DNA from: Streptomyces inusitatus
GTDB lineage: Bacteria > Actinomycetota > Actinomycetes > Streptomycetales > Streptomycetaceae
Reading direction: 5' to 3'
Assembly: GCF_014651115.1 (NCBI RefSeq)
Contig: NZ_BMWG01000020.1
Span: forward strand, 92,994-156,993
DNA length: 64,000 nt
Of the stretch, positions 1 through 7,829 are shown piece after piece. Made by a program: the position numbers and the translations under genes. The notes under the pieces are model-generated. The model saw only the letters and a list, made by a program, of their open reading frames with translations. It did no database searches and had not been told where the DNA came from. Position 1 is the first letter of the stretch. Every line of letters starts with the position of its first letter.

Positions 1-33
1 GTACGAGGGTCCCGGCGGCCGCGTACCGCCGGT

Positions 34-891
34 TCACCCGGAGTGCCGCCCCGGCTCCGCCCCGGTCTGCTCCAGGAAGTCGACGAGCGCTTCGGCGAGC
101 CGCTCGGGCTGGTCCTCCGGGACGAGGGTCGACGAGTCGGCGATCTCGATCAAGCGGCCCCGCGGATACAGCTCGGCCAGCCGGCGGCCGTGCTCACGCG
201 GCATCAGTCTGTCCTCGGTCGCCCAGACGACCAGGACCGGGCGGTCGAACCCACGCAGCCCCTCGCTCCAGGCCAGCAGGGTCTCCCGCTTGGGCGCCGA
301 GGTGGCGAACTTCGCGAAGTCCCTGCGGATCGCCCTGCTCCGGGTCGCGGGGGCGAACCACTCGTCCATGATCTCGTCCGGAACCCCGCGCAGGCTCATC
401 CCGCCGTACCCCTTGCGGTTGTTCCGGAACGAGGGGATACGCATCAGGCGCGTCAGAAGCCAGACGCCACCGGGCACCCCGCACACCATCGCCGCCGCCT
501 TGGCGGGCCCGGGAGGAAAATTGTCGAACGCCTCGCAGGCCACCAGCACCAGGCGCGCGACCCGCCGGGTATCCCTCTCCAGCACCAGGAACTGGCCACC
601 GCCCCAGTCGTTGAGGACGACGGTCACCTCGTCGAGGCCGAGCCGTTCGATGAACTCGCCCAGGAGCCGCGCGACACCACGATGGGACAGATCGGCGTCC
701 GGGGCCATCGGCAGGCGATGTCCGCCGAGGGGCAGTGTGGGCAGGACACAGCGGTAACCCTTCAACAGCGGCACCACTTTCCGCCACTGCTTCTCATTCA
801 TCGGCAGACCGTGACAGAACACCAGCACCGGCCCGTCACCGCCGGTGTCCTGGTAGTCGATCGGTCCGGACGACAGCACGATCTGCGGCAT
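34..891 (-). CDS. alpha/beta fold hydrolase
   Basis: Predicted soluble alpha/beta hydrolase of 285 residues, normal length for the family. The oxyanion-hole region HGLPMNEKQW lies near residue 25, the element LNDWGGGQF stands where the nucleophile elbow normally is, and a C-terminal segment DRPVLVVWATEDRLMP is typical of the acid-bearing strand. The usual G-x-S/D-x-G elbow reads N-D-W-G-G, so Asp is the likely nucleophile, as in haloalkane dehalogenases and epoxide hydrolases. The expected C-terminal catalytic His is not obvious: the segment reads IADSSTLVPEDQPE, with Ser-Thr-Leu where many relatives have Gly-H. Activity is therefore uncertain. The ATG at 891 was chosen because the protein then starts directly on the first beta strand. 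It is divergent from the P450 gene. Substrate unknown. Confidence 0.85.
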   Translation of the reverse strand: MPQIVLSSGPIDYQDTGGDGPVLVFCHGLPMNEKQWRKVVPLLKGYRCVLPTLPLGGHRLPMAPDADLSHRGVARLLGEFIERLGLDEVTVVLNDWGGGQFLVLERDTRRVARLVLVACEAFDNFPPGPAKAAAMVCGVPGGVWLLTRLMRIPSFRNNRKGYGGMSLRGVPDEIMDEWFAPATRSRAIRRDFAKFATSAPKRETLLAWSEGLRGFDRPVLVVWATEDRLMPREHGRRLAELYPRGRLIEIADSSTLVPEDQPERLAEALVDFLEQTGAEPGRHSG

Positions 892-1080
892 CACACCCCC
901 ATGCGACGGCTCGCTCCAATGTAATCCAGCGTCCGCCGACGGGCCATCCGAGCCGGTGATACCCGGTGAAGCACCCGGCCGGACACCGCGGCGCGCCTTT
1001 TCTGGCACGGCGGGCCAGGACCGGTGCACCATGGCCGGACGTAATCGGAGACCCCTACCCCGACCCCACGGAGGCGTCGC

Positions 1081-2304
1081 GTGCGGAGCGCAGACCATGC
1101 CGGGCTCGATGAGCTGTACCGCGATCCATACCCCCTCTACGCCAGGGCGCGCCGCACACCGGGCCTGCTGTACGTCCCCGCCGTCGACGCCTGGCTGGTC
1201 GCACGGGACGCGGACGTACGGGAAGTCCTCCGCCGCGACCAGGACTTCTCCTCCCAGCGCGCCCTGCTGCCCGATGTGATGCCCGCGCCCTCCGCCCTCG
1301 GCGTCCTGGCCCGGGGACTCGGCGGCCGGCCCACCGTGCTCACCACCGACGGCGCCGACCACCGGCGTCACCGCGCCCCGCTCAACGGCGGACTCTCCGC
1401 CGCCGAGGTCGCCGGGCTCGTACCGTACGCCGCCGAACGCGCCGAGGCCCTCGTCGACGGATTCGCGGCCGACGGGCGCGCGGAGTTCATGGGCGCCTAC
1501 GCCCGACAGCTCCCGGCACAGGTCGTCGGGCGGCTCGTCGGCCTCGACCCCCACGATGTCCCCGCCGTGGCGCACGGCGGATACCGCGCCGAGGAACTGC
1601 TGTTCAGACCGCTGGCGGAGGAGGAACAGCTCGCCGCCGCCGAGGATGTCGTCGCCCTGCAACATCTGCTCGACGGCTATGTCCGCGCCCGGCGCGAGAA
1701 TCCGCGCGACGACCTCTGTACGCGGATGGTCACCGCCCTCGCGCCCGGCGACGGCCCCCTCACCCTGGAACAGTGCCACGAACTGGTGGCGGGCCTCCAG
1801 AACTTCCTGATCGCCGGACACCTGACGACCACGGCCCTCATCGGCACGACCCTGCTCCATCTCCTCACCGACCGGCGGCAGTGGGAACTGCTCCTCGCCG
1901 ACCCCGCGCTGATCCCGGCCGCCGTGGAGGAGGCCGCCCGGTACGACACCGCCATACAGGCGTTCCGGCGTACGGTCACCCGGCCGCTCACCCTGGGCGG
2001 AACCGCGCTGCCCGCCGGAGCGACGGTCCTGGTGGCCTACGGATCCGCCAACCGGGACGGCCTCCGCCACGACCGCCCCGACGTCTTCGACATCACCCGC
2101 CCGCTCTCCCGGCGGCATCTCGCCTTCGGCCACGGCGTCCACGGCTGCCCCGGCTCCCGGCTCGCCCGCGAACAGCTCCGGCTGACGCTCGGTCTGCTCA
2201 TCCGCAGACTGCCGGGCCTGCGGATCGACGGCGAGAAGCCGCCGCCCGAGATGCGCCCGACCTTCATCCACCGCTCGCCCGAGGCGCTGCACCTGGTCTG
2301 GTGA
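1081..2304 (+). CDS. cytochrome P450
   Basis: Soluble bacterial cytochrome P450 of 407 residues. The heme-ligand loop FGHGVHGCPG places the cysteine at residue 356. The ExxR motif is EAAR within VEEAARYD. The I-helix reads IAGHLTTTA: the acidic residue that usually precedes the conserved Thr (AGHETT or AGxDT) is replaced by Leu. In the family that acid-Thr pair delivers protons for oxygen activation, so this enzyme may use an altered proton relay or an unusual reaction. The GTG start at 1081 has a GGAGG box at 1070-1074. No ferredoxin or reductase gene is adjacent, so redox partners would come from elsewhere. Its stop lies 2 bp from that of the convergent acyltransferase gene. Substrate cannot be predicted. 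Confidence 0.95.
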   Translation: MRSADHAGLDELYRDPYPLYARARRTPGLLYVPAVDAWLVARDADVREVLRRDQDFSSQRALLPDVMPAPSALGVLARGLGGRPTVLTTDGADHRRHRAPLNGGLSAAEVAGLVPYAAERAEALVDGFAADGRAEFMGAYARQLPAQVVGRLVGLDPHDVPAVAHGGYRAEELLFRPLAEEEQLAAAEDVVALQHLLDGYVRARRENPRDDLCTRMVTALAPGDGPLTLEQCHELVAGLQNFLIAGHLTTTALIGTTLLHLLTDRRQWELLLADPALIPAAVEEAARYDTAIQAFRRTVTRPLTLGGTALPAGATVLVAYGSANRDGLRHDRPDVFDITRPLSRRHLAFGHGVHGCPGSRLAREQLRLTLGLLIRRLPGLRIDGEKPPPEMRPTFIHRSPEALHLVW

Positions 2305-2306
2305 GC

Positions 2307-2975
2307 TCAGGCCCGCGCGGCGAGCGCGGCGGGCTCGCCCAAGCGGCCCGCCGCCGTCCGCCACGCGGAGGTCACCGCCGCCCGGGCCCGCGCCGTGCGT
2401 ACTTCGCTGTCGCCGGTCAGCAGCAGCGGCGCACCCACGTGCACATGCAGATCCGGGCGGCGCAGCGGCGCGGTCGCCAGCCCCGCGAGCTGCTTGGCGG
2501 TGCTTCCCGAGGTGACACGGCGGGCCCCGGCCTGGCCCACCGGGACGACGGGGGCGCCGGTGCGCCCGGCGAGCCGCGCGAGGCCGCTGCGGAAGACGCC
2601 GGGCGCGGCCTCGGCGGCGTCCTCGCGGCGCGGCAGGCCGCCCTCGGCGTAGATGAGGACCAGCCGGCCCTGTTCAAGGGCCGCCGCGGCCCTGTCGAGC
2701 GCGGCCGCGGCTCGCCGGTCCCCGCGGAACACCGGGATGTGCCCCTCGCGGGCGAGCGCGCCACCGAGGAAGGGCACCCGCCACAGCCCGGCGGTCGCCA
2801 GGACGACCGGCTCGGCACCGAGGCGGCGCAGCGCGGCGAGCACGACGGCCGGGTCCGCGAGCGAGGTGTGGTTCGCGGCGATGATGCTGCCCGGTGCGAG
2901 CGCGGCTCCGGCGTCGGTGGTCACCGACAGACGGCCGACGGCGGGCACCAGGATCTCGGCGATGCGGCTGAGCAT
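2307..2975 (-). CDS. PlsC-like 1-acyl-glycerol-3-phosphate acyltransferase
   Basis: Lysophospholipid acyltransferase family protein of about 222 residues. The catalytic H-x4-D motif is NHTSLAD near residue 48. It is followed by the block PVFRGDRR and by YAEGGLPRRED, which corresponds to the EGTRS-type substrate-binding motif, and then PVVPVGQAG. Family members transfer acyl groups from acyl-CoA or acyl-ACP to lysophosphatidate at the membrane. The ATG at 2975 is preferred over the upstream ATG at 3011 because a GGGAG box sits a few bases before it; the longer form would add 12 charged residues. The gene is convergent with the P450 and probably monocistronic. The substrate could be another glycerolipid or a specialised acyl acceptor. 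Confidence 0.88.
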   Translation of the reverse strand: MLSRIAEILVPAVGRLSVTTDAGAALAPGSIIAANHTSLADPAVVLAALRRLGAEPVVLATAGLWRVPFLGGALAREGHIPVFRGDRRAAAALDRAAAALEQGRLVLIYAEGGLPRREDAAEAAPGVFRSGLARLAGRTGAPVVPVGQAGARRVTSGSTAKQLAGLATAPLRRPDLHVHVGAPLLLTGDSEVRTARARAAVTSAWRTAAGRLGEPAALAARA

Positions 2976-3107
2976 GAGGGGCTCCCGGTCTCGACGGTGA
3001 ATGATCTCCATCGTCGGCCGCCGGCGTTGCCGCGGCGTGAGTCGCCGTACTCATCTTCCCCGCCCCGCCGTACCCGGCCCCGGGGTACGGAGACCCGGGT
3101 GGTCGTG

Positions 3108-3641
3108 TCACTCGTCACGGCAGAGCCTCATGATCATCGCCTCGAAGCCGGGGAACTCCCCGGCGGCCCGCTCCATCACGGCCACAGCCGACGCCCGACG
3201 GTCCGGCGCGCATCGCTCCGCGACGGCCGTCAGTTCACGATGGGGGCGCTGCACCGGGTCCCCGTCGCACCAGGCAGCCGCTTCCCCCGGGCCGAAACCG
3301 TCGGCCAACAGCCACAGGAACGCACCCAGGTCACCCGCGACGACGGAGATCTCTCCCTCGGAGCCGAGAAAGACGACAGGCTGCTCGACCAGCGTCCGTC
3401 CCGGCCGGGCCAGCCAGAACGAGGCGTACCCGCCGGTGCCGTCCTTACCGAATACGCGGAACTCGTCGCCACTCACCTCTCTGTTGCCGGTCCACGCCCG
3501 AAACCAGTCCGTTGTCTCCTCGGCGGACAGGAAGGCCGTGAAGGGGTCAAAGTCGACGCCGTCCTCACCGACGAGGTCGAGCCTGATCGCCATGGCGGCG
3601 GCGAGCGGAGCGGGAAACTGACGGTCTTCGTTCAATATCAC
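3108..3641 (-). CDS. SMI1/KNR4 (SUKH-like) family protein
   Basis: Cytosolic protein of 177 residues resembling the SMI1/KNR4 or SUKH superfamily. The core block PVVFLGSEGEISVVAGDLGAFLWLL is the characteristic strand-turn-helix, following a WLARPGRTLVEQPVVF strand. In many bacteria SUKH proteins are immunity proteins for polymorphic toxins, but in Streptomyces solitary copies with no toxin neighbour are common. No toxin gene is visible here. The start is a GTG at 3641; an in-frame ATG at 3593 is possible, and neither has a strong ribosome-binding site. The gene begins 20 bp after the DUF2809 stop on the same strand, so the two may be co-transcribed. Function unknown. Confidence 0.7.
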   Translation of the reverse strand: MILNEDRQFPAPLAAAMAIRLDLVGEDGVDFDPFTAFLSAEETTDWFRAWTGNREVSGDEFRVFGKDGTGGYASFWLARPGRTLVEQPVVFLGSEGEISVVAGDLGAFLWLLADGFGPGEAAAWCDGDPVQRPHRELTAVAERCAPDRRASAVAVMERAAGEFPGFEAMIMRLCRDE

Positions 3642-3661
3642 GCCAACAGGCTAGCCATTGG

Positions 3662-4186
3662 TCACAACTTGGCGGAGAACGACGATCCCTTTCCTCCCGG
3701 ACACCGTCCGCCGACGCCGCACCGAAGTACCGAAGTGTGGACGAGCCATCCCGCCGCCGCGCCGACCGCGTACCAGGGCAGATCGGGCGCGTTGAAGGTG
3801 GAACCGAGCACGAGACGGGCCACGAGGCTCTGCCGCGCCAGTTCCGCCGGCACCGGGCTGAGCTGGAGAAACTCGATCGCCCAACTGGTCGCCAGCGCGA
3901 TCACGGCCGCCCTCGACGGCCTCGTCCGCGGCGCGATCACGACGACCAGCGTGAGCAGCAGAACCGTGTACAGCGCGTCCCCGCCGTACTTGGCGACATC
4001 CCCGCCCGCCGCGGCCCGCAGCCCCAACCCCGCCCCCACGGTCACCACCGCCGCCGCGGCCGCGACGAGGCGGATCCGTAAGGGGCTCGCGGCGGCGCGG
4101 TCAGGGGTTCCGGGTATGAGGAGCACGGGGCCATCCTGCCGTATGCCACGCCGCTCACCGGCCCGGGCGAGTTCCGCCCTCCACAC
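3662..4186 (-). CDS. DUF2809 family membrane protein (TTA codon)
   Basis: Small integral membrane protein of up to 174 residues with about four hydrophobic helices. The block AIEFLQLSPVPAELARQS followed by GSTFNAPDLPWYAVGA is characteristic of the DUF2809 family (a conserved Glu and Gln at a helix end, then a short loop before the last helix). Function is unknown. The GTG at 4186 opens the longest frame; a GTG codon immediately before LLIPGTPDR is an alternative and would remove a hydrophilic leader of about 20 residues. Codon 36 (4079-4081, read on the minus strand) is TTA, a rare codon in Streptomyces decoded by the bldA tRNA, which suggests late or development-dependent translation. Confidence 0.7.
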   Translation of the reverse strand: MWRAELARAGERRGIRQDGPVLLIPGTPDRAAASPLRIRLVAAAAAVVTVGAGLGLRAAAGGDVAKYGGDALYTVLLLTLVVVIAPRTRPSRAAVIALATSWAIEFLQLSPVPAELARQSLVARLVLGSTFNAPDLPWYAVGAAAGWLVHTSVLRCGVGGRCPGGKGSSFSAKL

Positions 4187-4266
4187 GGTGATCCGTCCGA
4201 CCGGCGGTCAGGTCCGGCCACGATTCTTCGTATGATCGTTCCAATGTGACGGGGAGGGGCGGCCAC

Positions 4267-4710
4267 ATGGCGCTGAACAGGAAGCGTGACCGCAAGAGGA
4301 ACGCGGACGGCGAGGAGGAAGAGGGCTGCTGCGTGGGCACCCTCGACACCCTCACCCATCCGTGCTGCTGCGGCGGCGGGATATCGGGGCAGATAGCCTC
4401 GCTCCTCTTCGTCCTCCGCCCCTCGCTCACGGCCGTCGGCCACAGCACCGACCCTGCCGCACCTCCTCCGGCGGGCCGGGTGGCCGCCGCGATGTACCGG
4501 TCCGTCCGGCGCTACCGCGTCACCGTCAGCCCGACCCGCCCCGCATGCTGCCCCTACACCCCGAGCTGCTCCACCTACGCGGTGAAGGCGCTCCACCGCC
4601 ACGGCGCCCTTCGCGGCGGCCGGCTGATCCTGGCGCGCCTTCTGCGCTGCCGGCCCGCCGCCGCCCGCCGCCGGGGTTTCCGCGACCCGGTGCCTCCGGC
4701 CCGTCGCTGA
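4267..4710 (+). CDS. yidD: YidD-family membrane protein insertion efficiency factor, N-terminally extended
   Basis: The C-terminal 80 residues carry the YidD (DUF37) signature: YRVTVSPTRPACCPYTPSCS, then TYAVKAL, HGALRGGRLILARLLRCRP. In other bacteria YidD is an amphipathic inner-membrane-associated helper of YidC/Sec insertion, usually 70-110 residues long and encoded between rnpA and yidC. This copy has 147 residues, lies away from any rnpA/yidC locus, and has an unusual N-terminal extension with an acidic run and two cysteine clusters (GCC and PCCCGGG), so it is probably a paralogue. The ATG at 4267 is chosen for its GGGGAGGGG box at 4252-4260; a GTG at 4246 is in frame but lacks one. Symbol by homology. 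Confidence 0.85.
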   Translation: MALNRKRDRKRNADGEEEEGCCVGTLDTLTHPCCCGGGISGQIASLLFVLRPSLTAVGHSTDPAAPPPAGRVAAAMYRSVRRYRVTVSPTRPACCPYTPSCSTYAVKALHRHGALRGGRLILARLLRCRPAAARRRGFRDPVPPARR

Positions 4711-4792
4711 CGACCCATCGGTGCCCGCTGTTCCCGACTCCCCACGCGATAAACCCGGGGACGTCGGCGGTCGTCCCCGGGATACTGCGCCC

Positions 4793-5539
4793 ATGGATGA
4801 AGTGAAAGTCGTCGTCGCCCATTCCGAGCGGGCGACCCTGCGCGTCGGCGATGTGTTTCTGAAGGTGGACGCCGATCAGGCGCGCGTCGACGCCGAGGTC
4901 GAGGCGATGTCCCTCGCACCGGTCCCGACCCCGGAAGTCCTGTGGCGCGAGCCGCCCGTGCTCGCGATCGCCGCGCTCCCGGGGACGACGCTCGGGCGCC
5001 TCGGCGGGCCGTCGACCGGGTCGCCGAAGGCCTGGGCCGCGGCGGGCGCGGCCATCCGGAAGCTGCACGACGCGCCGCTGCCGCCCCGGCCGGGCAGGGC
5101 CGGGCGGAGCAGCGGCGCGCTGGCGGCGGAACTCGACGACGAGTGCGAGTCGCTCGTGGCGAACGGCGTCCTCCCCGCCGACCTGGTCACCCGTAACCGG
5201 CAGGTCGCCGAGGCCGCGCTCCGGCCGTGGACCCCGGCGTTCACCCACGGCGACCTCCAGATCGCGCACGTCTTCGTCGACGGCGACGAGGTCACCGGCA
5301 TCATCGACTGGTCCGAGGCGGGCCGGGGCGACGCCCTGTACGACCTCGCGACCTTCACACTCGGACACGAGGAGCACCTCGGCGACGTCATCGCCGGCTA
5401 TGGCACCGACGTCGACCTCGATGTGATCCGCGCGTGGTGGTCGTTGCGAAGCCTGCTGGCGGTCCGCTGGCTCATCGAGCACGGCTTCGACCCGTCCGCG
5501 CCGGGCTGTGAGATCGATGTGCTGAGATCCCGCATGTGA
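4793..5539 (+). CDS. aminoglycoside phosphotransferase (APH) family kinase
   Basis: Kinase-like phosphotransferase of 248 residues. The catalytic loop is HGDLQIAH at residues 152-159, where His replaces the usual Asn that helps coordinate metal, and the DFG-equivalent is IDW around Asp172. A weak N-terminal lobe with FLKVDADQ could supply the ATP-binding Lys. Members phosphorylate small hydroxylated substrates, including aminoglycosides, choline, homoserine and fructosamines; nothing here identifies the substrate or shows resistance. The ATG at 4793 starts directly on the kinase fold. The gene is followed by a MITE-like element and faces the epoxide-hydrolase-like gene. Confidence 0.85.
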   Translation: MDEVKVVVAHSERATLRVGDVFLKVDADQARVDAEVEAMSLAPVPTPEVLWREPPVLAIAALPGTTLGRLGGPSTGSPKAWAAAGAAIRKLHDAPLPPRPGRAGRSSGALAAELDDECESLVANGVLPADLVTRNRQVAEAALRPWTPAFTHGDLQIAHVFVDGDEVTGIIDWSEAGRGDALYDLATFTLGHEEHLGDVIAGYGTDVDLDVIRAWWSLRSLLAVRWLIEHGFDPSAPGCEIDVLRSRM

Positions 5540-5602
5540 GGCCGCGCGAGCCCCGAACCCCGAGCCCCGAGTGCCGCGAGGCACGAGCCGGATCACAAGA
5601 CG

Positions 5603-5780
5603 CTAGGTCGTGTCTTCAAAGTCCCGTCTGCCTGTCGTGCCCTGGCACGCACGCTCGCCGCGTTGTCGTCGGTCGCCGACGCTCCGCGTCGACTCCCTCC
5701 TCCGCCTTGCGATCGCACGCACCAGACCCCGCCAGACCCTCCCTACGGGAGGACGACGCTACTTTGAAGACACTCCCTAG
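5603..5780. mobile_element. MITE-like element, 170 bp, with CTAG flanks
   Basis: A 170-bp segment (5607-5776) is bounded by terminal inverted repeats. The left end reads GTCGTGTCTTCAAAGT and the right end, read inwards, GGAGTGTCTTCAAAGT, a match of 14 of 16 with the inner 13 perfect. It is flanked on both sides by CTAG (5603-5606 and 5777-5780), consistent with a 4-bp target duplication of the kind made by several IS5-family elements. It encodes no transposase, so it would be non-autonomous. The right CTAG supplies the TAG stop of the epoxide-hydrolase-like gene, so insertion left that protein intact. Repeat structure and flanks are seen directly; the IS5-family assignment is inferred from target size only. 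Confidence 0.75.
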
Positions 5781-6721
5781 TCGGCGTCCCGCTGTTCCAG
5801 CCACTCGGTAATCACCCGGTTGGTCTCTTCCGGCTTCTCCTGCTGGATCCAATGACCGCAATCCAGATCGACCACTTCCACCTGGGGCACGAACTCCGCC
5901 AGTCTCTCGGACTTCTGGACCGCGTCCCGGTCGCCGTAGATCATGAGCGTGGGCTGCTGGACGATCGGATCCACGTCCGCCAGCAAGTGCCAGTTGCGGT
6001 CGAGGTTCCTGTACCAATTCACGCTGCCGGTGAACCCTGCCGACTCGAAGGCGGAGACGAAAACGGCCAGTTCGCCGTCGCTCATGACGGGATCGCCGAG
6101 TGGCGTTTCCGCTCTGGCGAGATCGATCAGCGCCATACCCGGCCGAGGCTCCCTGGGGGGCTCGTTCTTCCGGTAGATATTGCGGAGGAACTGGAAGGTA
6201 TTCTCTTCGAACACGGCGTCCGCGACGCCCGGCTGCCGATTGAAGTGGACGAAATAGAAGTCGCCGCCGAGCACATCCTCCATGGACTCGACCCAGGGCT
6301 TCTCTCCGCGCTCCTGGTAAGGCAGGCTCAGGTTGATCACTTTGTTCACACGGTTCGGATGCAGCAGGGCCAGTCCCCAGACGACCATCGCACCCCAGTC
6401 GTGGCCGATGAAGGCGGCATCCTCGTATCCGTAGTGATCGAGAAGTGCGACGAGATCACCCGACAGGTGTTCAATGTCGTAGCCCGTCACTTCGGCCGGA
6501 CGGGACGAATTCCCGTAACCCCGCTGGTTCGGAACGATGACATGGTAGCCCGCCGCGGCGAGGGCGGGCATCTGATGACGCCAGGAAAAGGCGTGCTCCG
6601 GCCAGCCGTGGCAGAGCACAATGGGGTTCCCCGCGTTCTGCCTGCCCGCTTCGAAGACCTCAAGTTCCACACCGTTCACTGAAACAAGGGTGGGCTCGGG
6701 GAAATCTGCTGGATCGAACAT
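5777..6721 (-). CDS. epoxide-hydrolase-like alpha/beta hydrolase
   Basis: Alpha/beta hydrolase of 314 residues close to soluble epoxide hydrolases. The oxyanion motif is HGWPEHAFSWR, the nucleophile elbow is GHDWGAM with Asp as nucleophile, and the C-terminal catalytic His is in DCGHWIQQEKPEE. The cap region contains WYRNLDRNW, which supplies a Tyr of the type that activates the epoxide. The acid is probably the Asp in YGDRDAV. The ATG at 6721 follows a good GAGAGGA ribosome-binding site. It is divergent from the WYL regulator, with a perfect inverted repeat between the two starts, so it is a likely regulatory target. Its TAG stop lies in the CTAG flank of the MITE-like element. Confidence 0.93.
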   Translation of the reverse strand: MFDPADFPEPTLVSVNGVELEVFEAGRQNAGNPIVLCHGWPEHAFSWRHQMPALAAAGYHVIVPNQRGYGNSSRPAEVTGYDIEHLSGDLVALLDHYGYEDAAFIGHDWGAMVVWGLALLHPNRVNKVINLSLPYQERGEKPWVESMEDVLGGDFYFVHFNRQPGVADAVFEENTFQFLRNIYRKNEPPREPRPGMALIDLARAETPLGDPVMSDGELAVFVSAFESAGFTGSVNWYRNLDRNWHLLADVDPIVQQPTLMIYGDRDAVQKSERLAEFVPQVEVVDLDCGHWIQQEKPEETNRVITEWLEQRDAD

Positions 6722-6804
6722 GATGTTTCCTCTCTTTCGAACGACCTGGGGTCGATACGGCGGTGGGCCCCGCCGGTGAGGTCGTGTCGCCATCCTGGCG
6801 ACCC

Positions 6805-6829
6805 AAACCGGTCACCCCATGACCGGTTT
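6805..6829. promoter_or_regulatory. candidate operator: AAACCGGTCA inverted repeat
   Basis: A perfect 10-bp inverted repeat, AAACCGGTCA at 6805-6814 and TGACCGGTTT at 6820-6829, separated by 5 bp. It lies between the divergent starts of the epoxide-hydrolase-like gene (6721) and the WYL regulator (6850), only 20 bp upstream of the latter. This is the expected position for an autoregulatory site that also controls the hydrolase. Arms and spacing are seen directly; binding by the WYL protein is inferred from adjacency. Confidence 0.75.
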
Positions 6830-6849
6830 CATATGAGAGTTTTATCGGT

Positions 6850-7797
6850 ATGAGAACCGACCGGCTGGTGGCCGTCCTCCTCCTGCTGCAACGGCGCGAA
6901 CAGGTGACAGCGGCAGAGGTCGCCCAAGAGCTGGAGGTCTCCGAACGCACCGCCCGCCGCGACCTCGACGCCCTGGCCACGGCCGGGGTGCCCGTGTACT
7001 CCATGCAGGGCCGAGGCGGCGGCTGGCGCCTCGTGGGCGGGGCCCGCACCGACCTGTCCGGGCTGACCGCGAGTGAGGCCCGCGCCCTGTTCCTGGTCGC
7101 GGGCCCGGCCTCGGCCGCGACACCGGCCGTGAAAGCGGCCCTGCGCAAGCTCGTTCATGCCCTGCCGGAGCCCTTCCGGACGGAGGCCGAGGCGGCCGCG
7201 TCGTCGTTGGTCGTCGACCCGCGAAGGTGGGGGACGAGCCGGGTCGAGCCCCGGCCGCCTCGCTTCCTCGACGAACTCCAGGACGCGGTGATCCGCGGCG
7301 TCCAGGTGCGGCTGGGCTACGCCGACCGCGAAGGCGCCGAAACCGAGCGAACCGTCCATCCGCTGGGCATCGTCGCCAAAGGCCCGTCGTGGTACCTCGT
7401 CTCCAACACCGAGGCCGGGCGGCGGACCTTCCGCATCGACCGGGTGTCGTCCGCCGACCCGACCGGCGATCCCGTGCACCGGCCCGAGGACTTCGACCTT
7501 GCCGAGAGCTGGCGCGAGATCGCCGACGAGATCGACCGCGAGCGAACACCCCTCCAGCTCCGGGCGGTATGCCCGCCGCACAGGGTGGGCCTGCTCCGGA
7601 TGGCGCTCGGCGATCGGCTTGAGGTGGGAGGCCCCACGGCCGACGGCCGCGTCGAGGTCGTGATCCGCGGCCACAGCGAGTACCTGCTCGCAGGCGAGCT
7701 CGCCGGGCTGGTCGAATACCTTGAGGTGACCGGCCCTCCGGGGGTGCGGGACCAGCTGGCCTCGATCGGCAAGGCGCTCGTCGAGCGGTACGGCTGA
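6850..7797 (+). CDS. YafY-type HTH/WYL-domain transcriptional regulator
   Basis: Regulator of 315 residues with an N-terminal winged helix of the HTH_11/DeoR type (residues 1-60: LLLLQRREQVTAAEVAQELE, then VSERTARRDLDALATAGVPVY). A central WYL domain has the VRLGYADREG strand and the KGPSWYLVSN signature around residues 155-185, and a C-terminal WCX extension follows. WYL domains bind nucleic acid or nucleotide ligands and often control DNA-damage or defence genes; stand-alone YafY-like copies in actinomycetes usually regulate a neighbouring enzyme. The neighbour here is the divergent hydrolase, with a perfect palindrome between them. The ATG at 6850 begins immediately at the HTH. Confidence 0.93.
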   Translation: MRTDRLVAVLLLLQRREQVTAAEVAQELEVSERTARRDLDALATAGVPVYSMQGRGGGWRLVGGARTDLSGLTASEARALFLVAGPASAATPAVKAALRKLVHALPEPFRTEAEAAASSLVVDPRRWGTSRVEPRPPRFLDELQDAVIRGVQVRLGYADREGAETERTVHPLGIVAKGPSWYLVSNTEAGRRTFRIDRVSSADPTGDPVHRPEDFDLAESWREIADEIDRERTPLQLRAVCPPHRVGLLRMALGDRLEVGGPTADGRVEVVIRGHSEYLLAGELAGLVEYLEVTGPPGVRDQLASIGKALVERYG

Positions 7798-7829
7798 GAC
7801 CGTCCCACGGTGTCGAAGCGCGCTCGCCG

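Noticed and set aside
34..2364. A 776-codon open frame on the minus strand running through the P450 gene
   Set aside because: Only its last 285 codons encode a recognisable protein. The rest is antisense to a clear P450 and is an artefact of high GC in the wobble position.
3108..3641. Toxin-immunity pair around the SUKH-like gene
   Set aside because: No polymorphic toxin, ESX or T6SS-like effector gene is adjacent.
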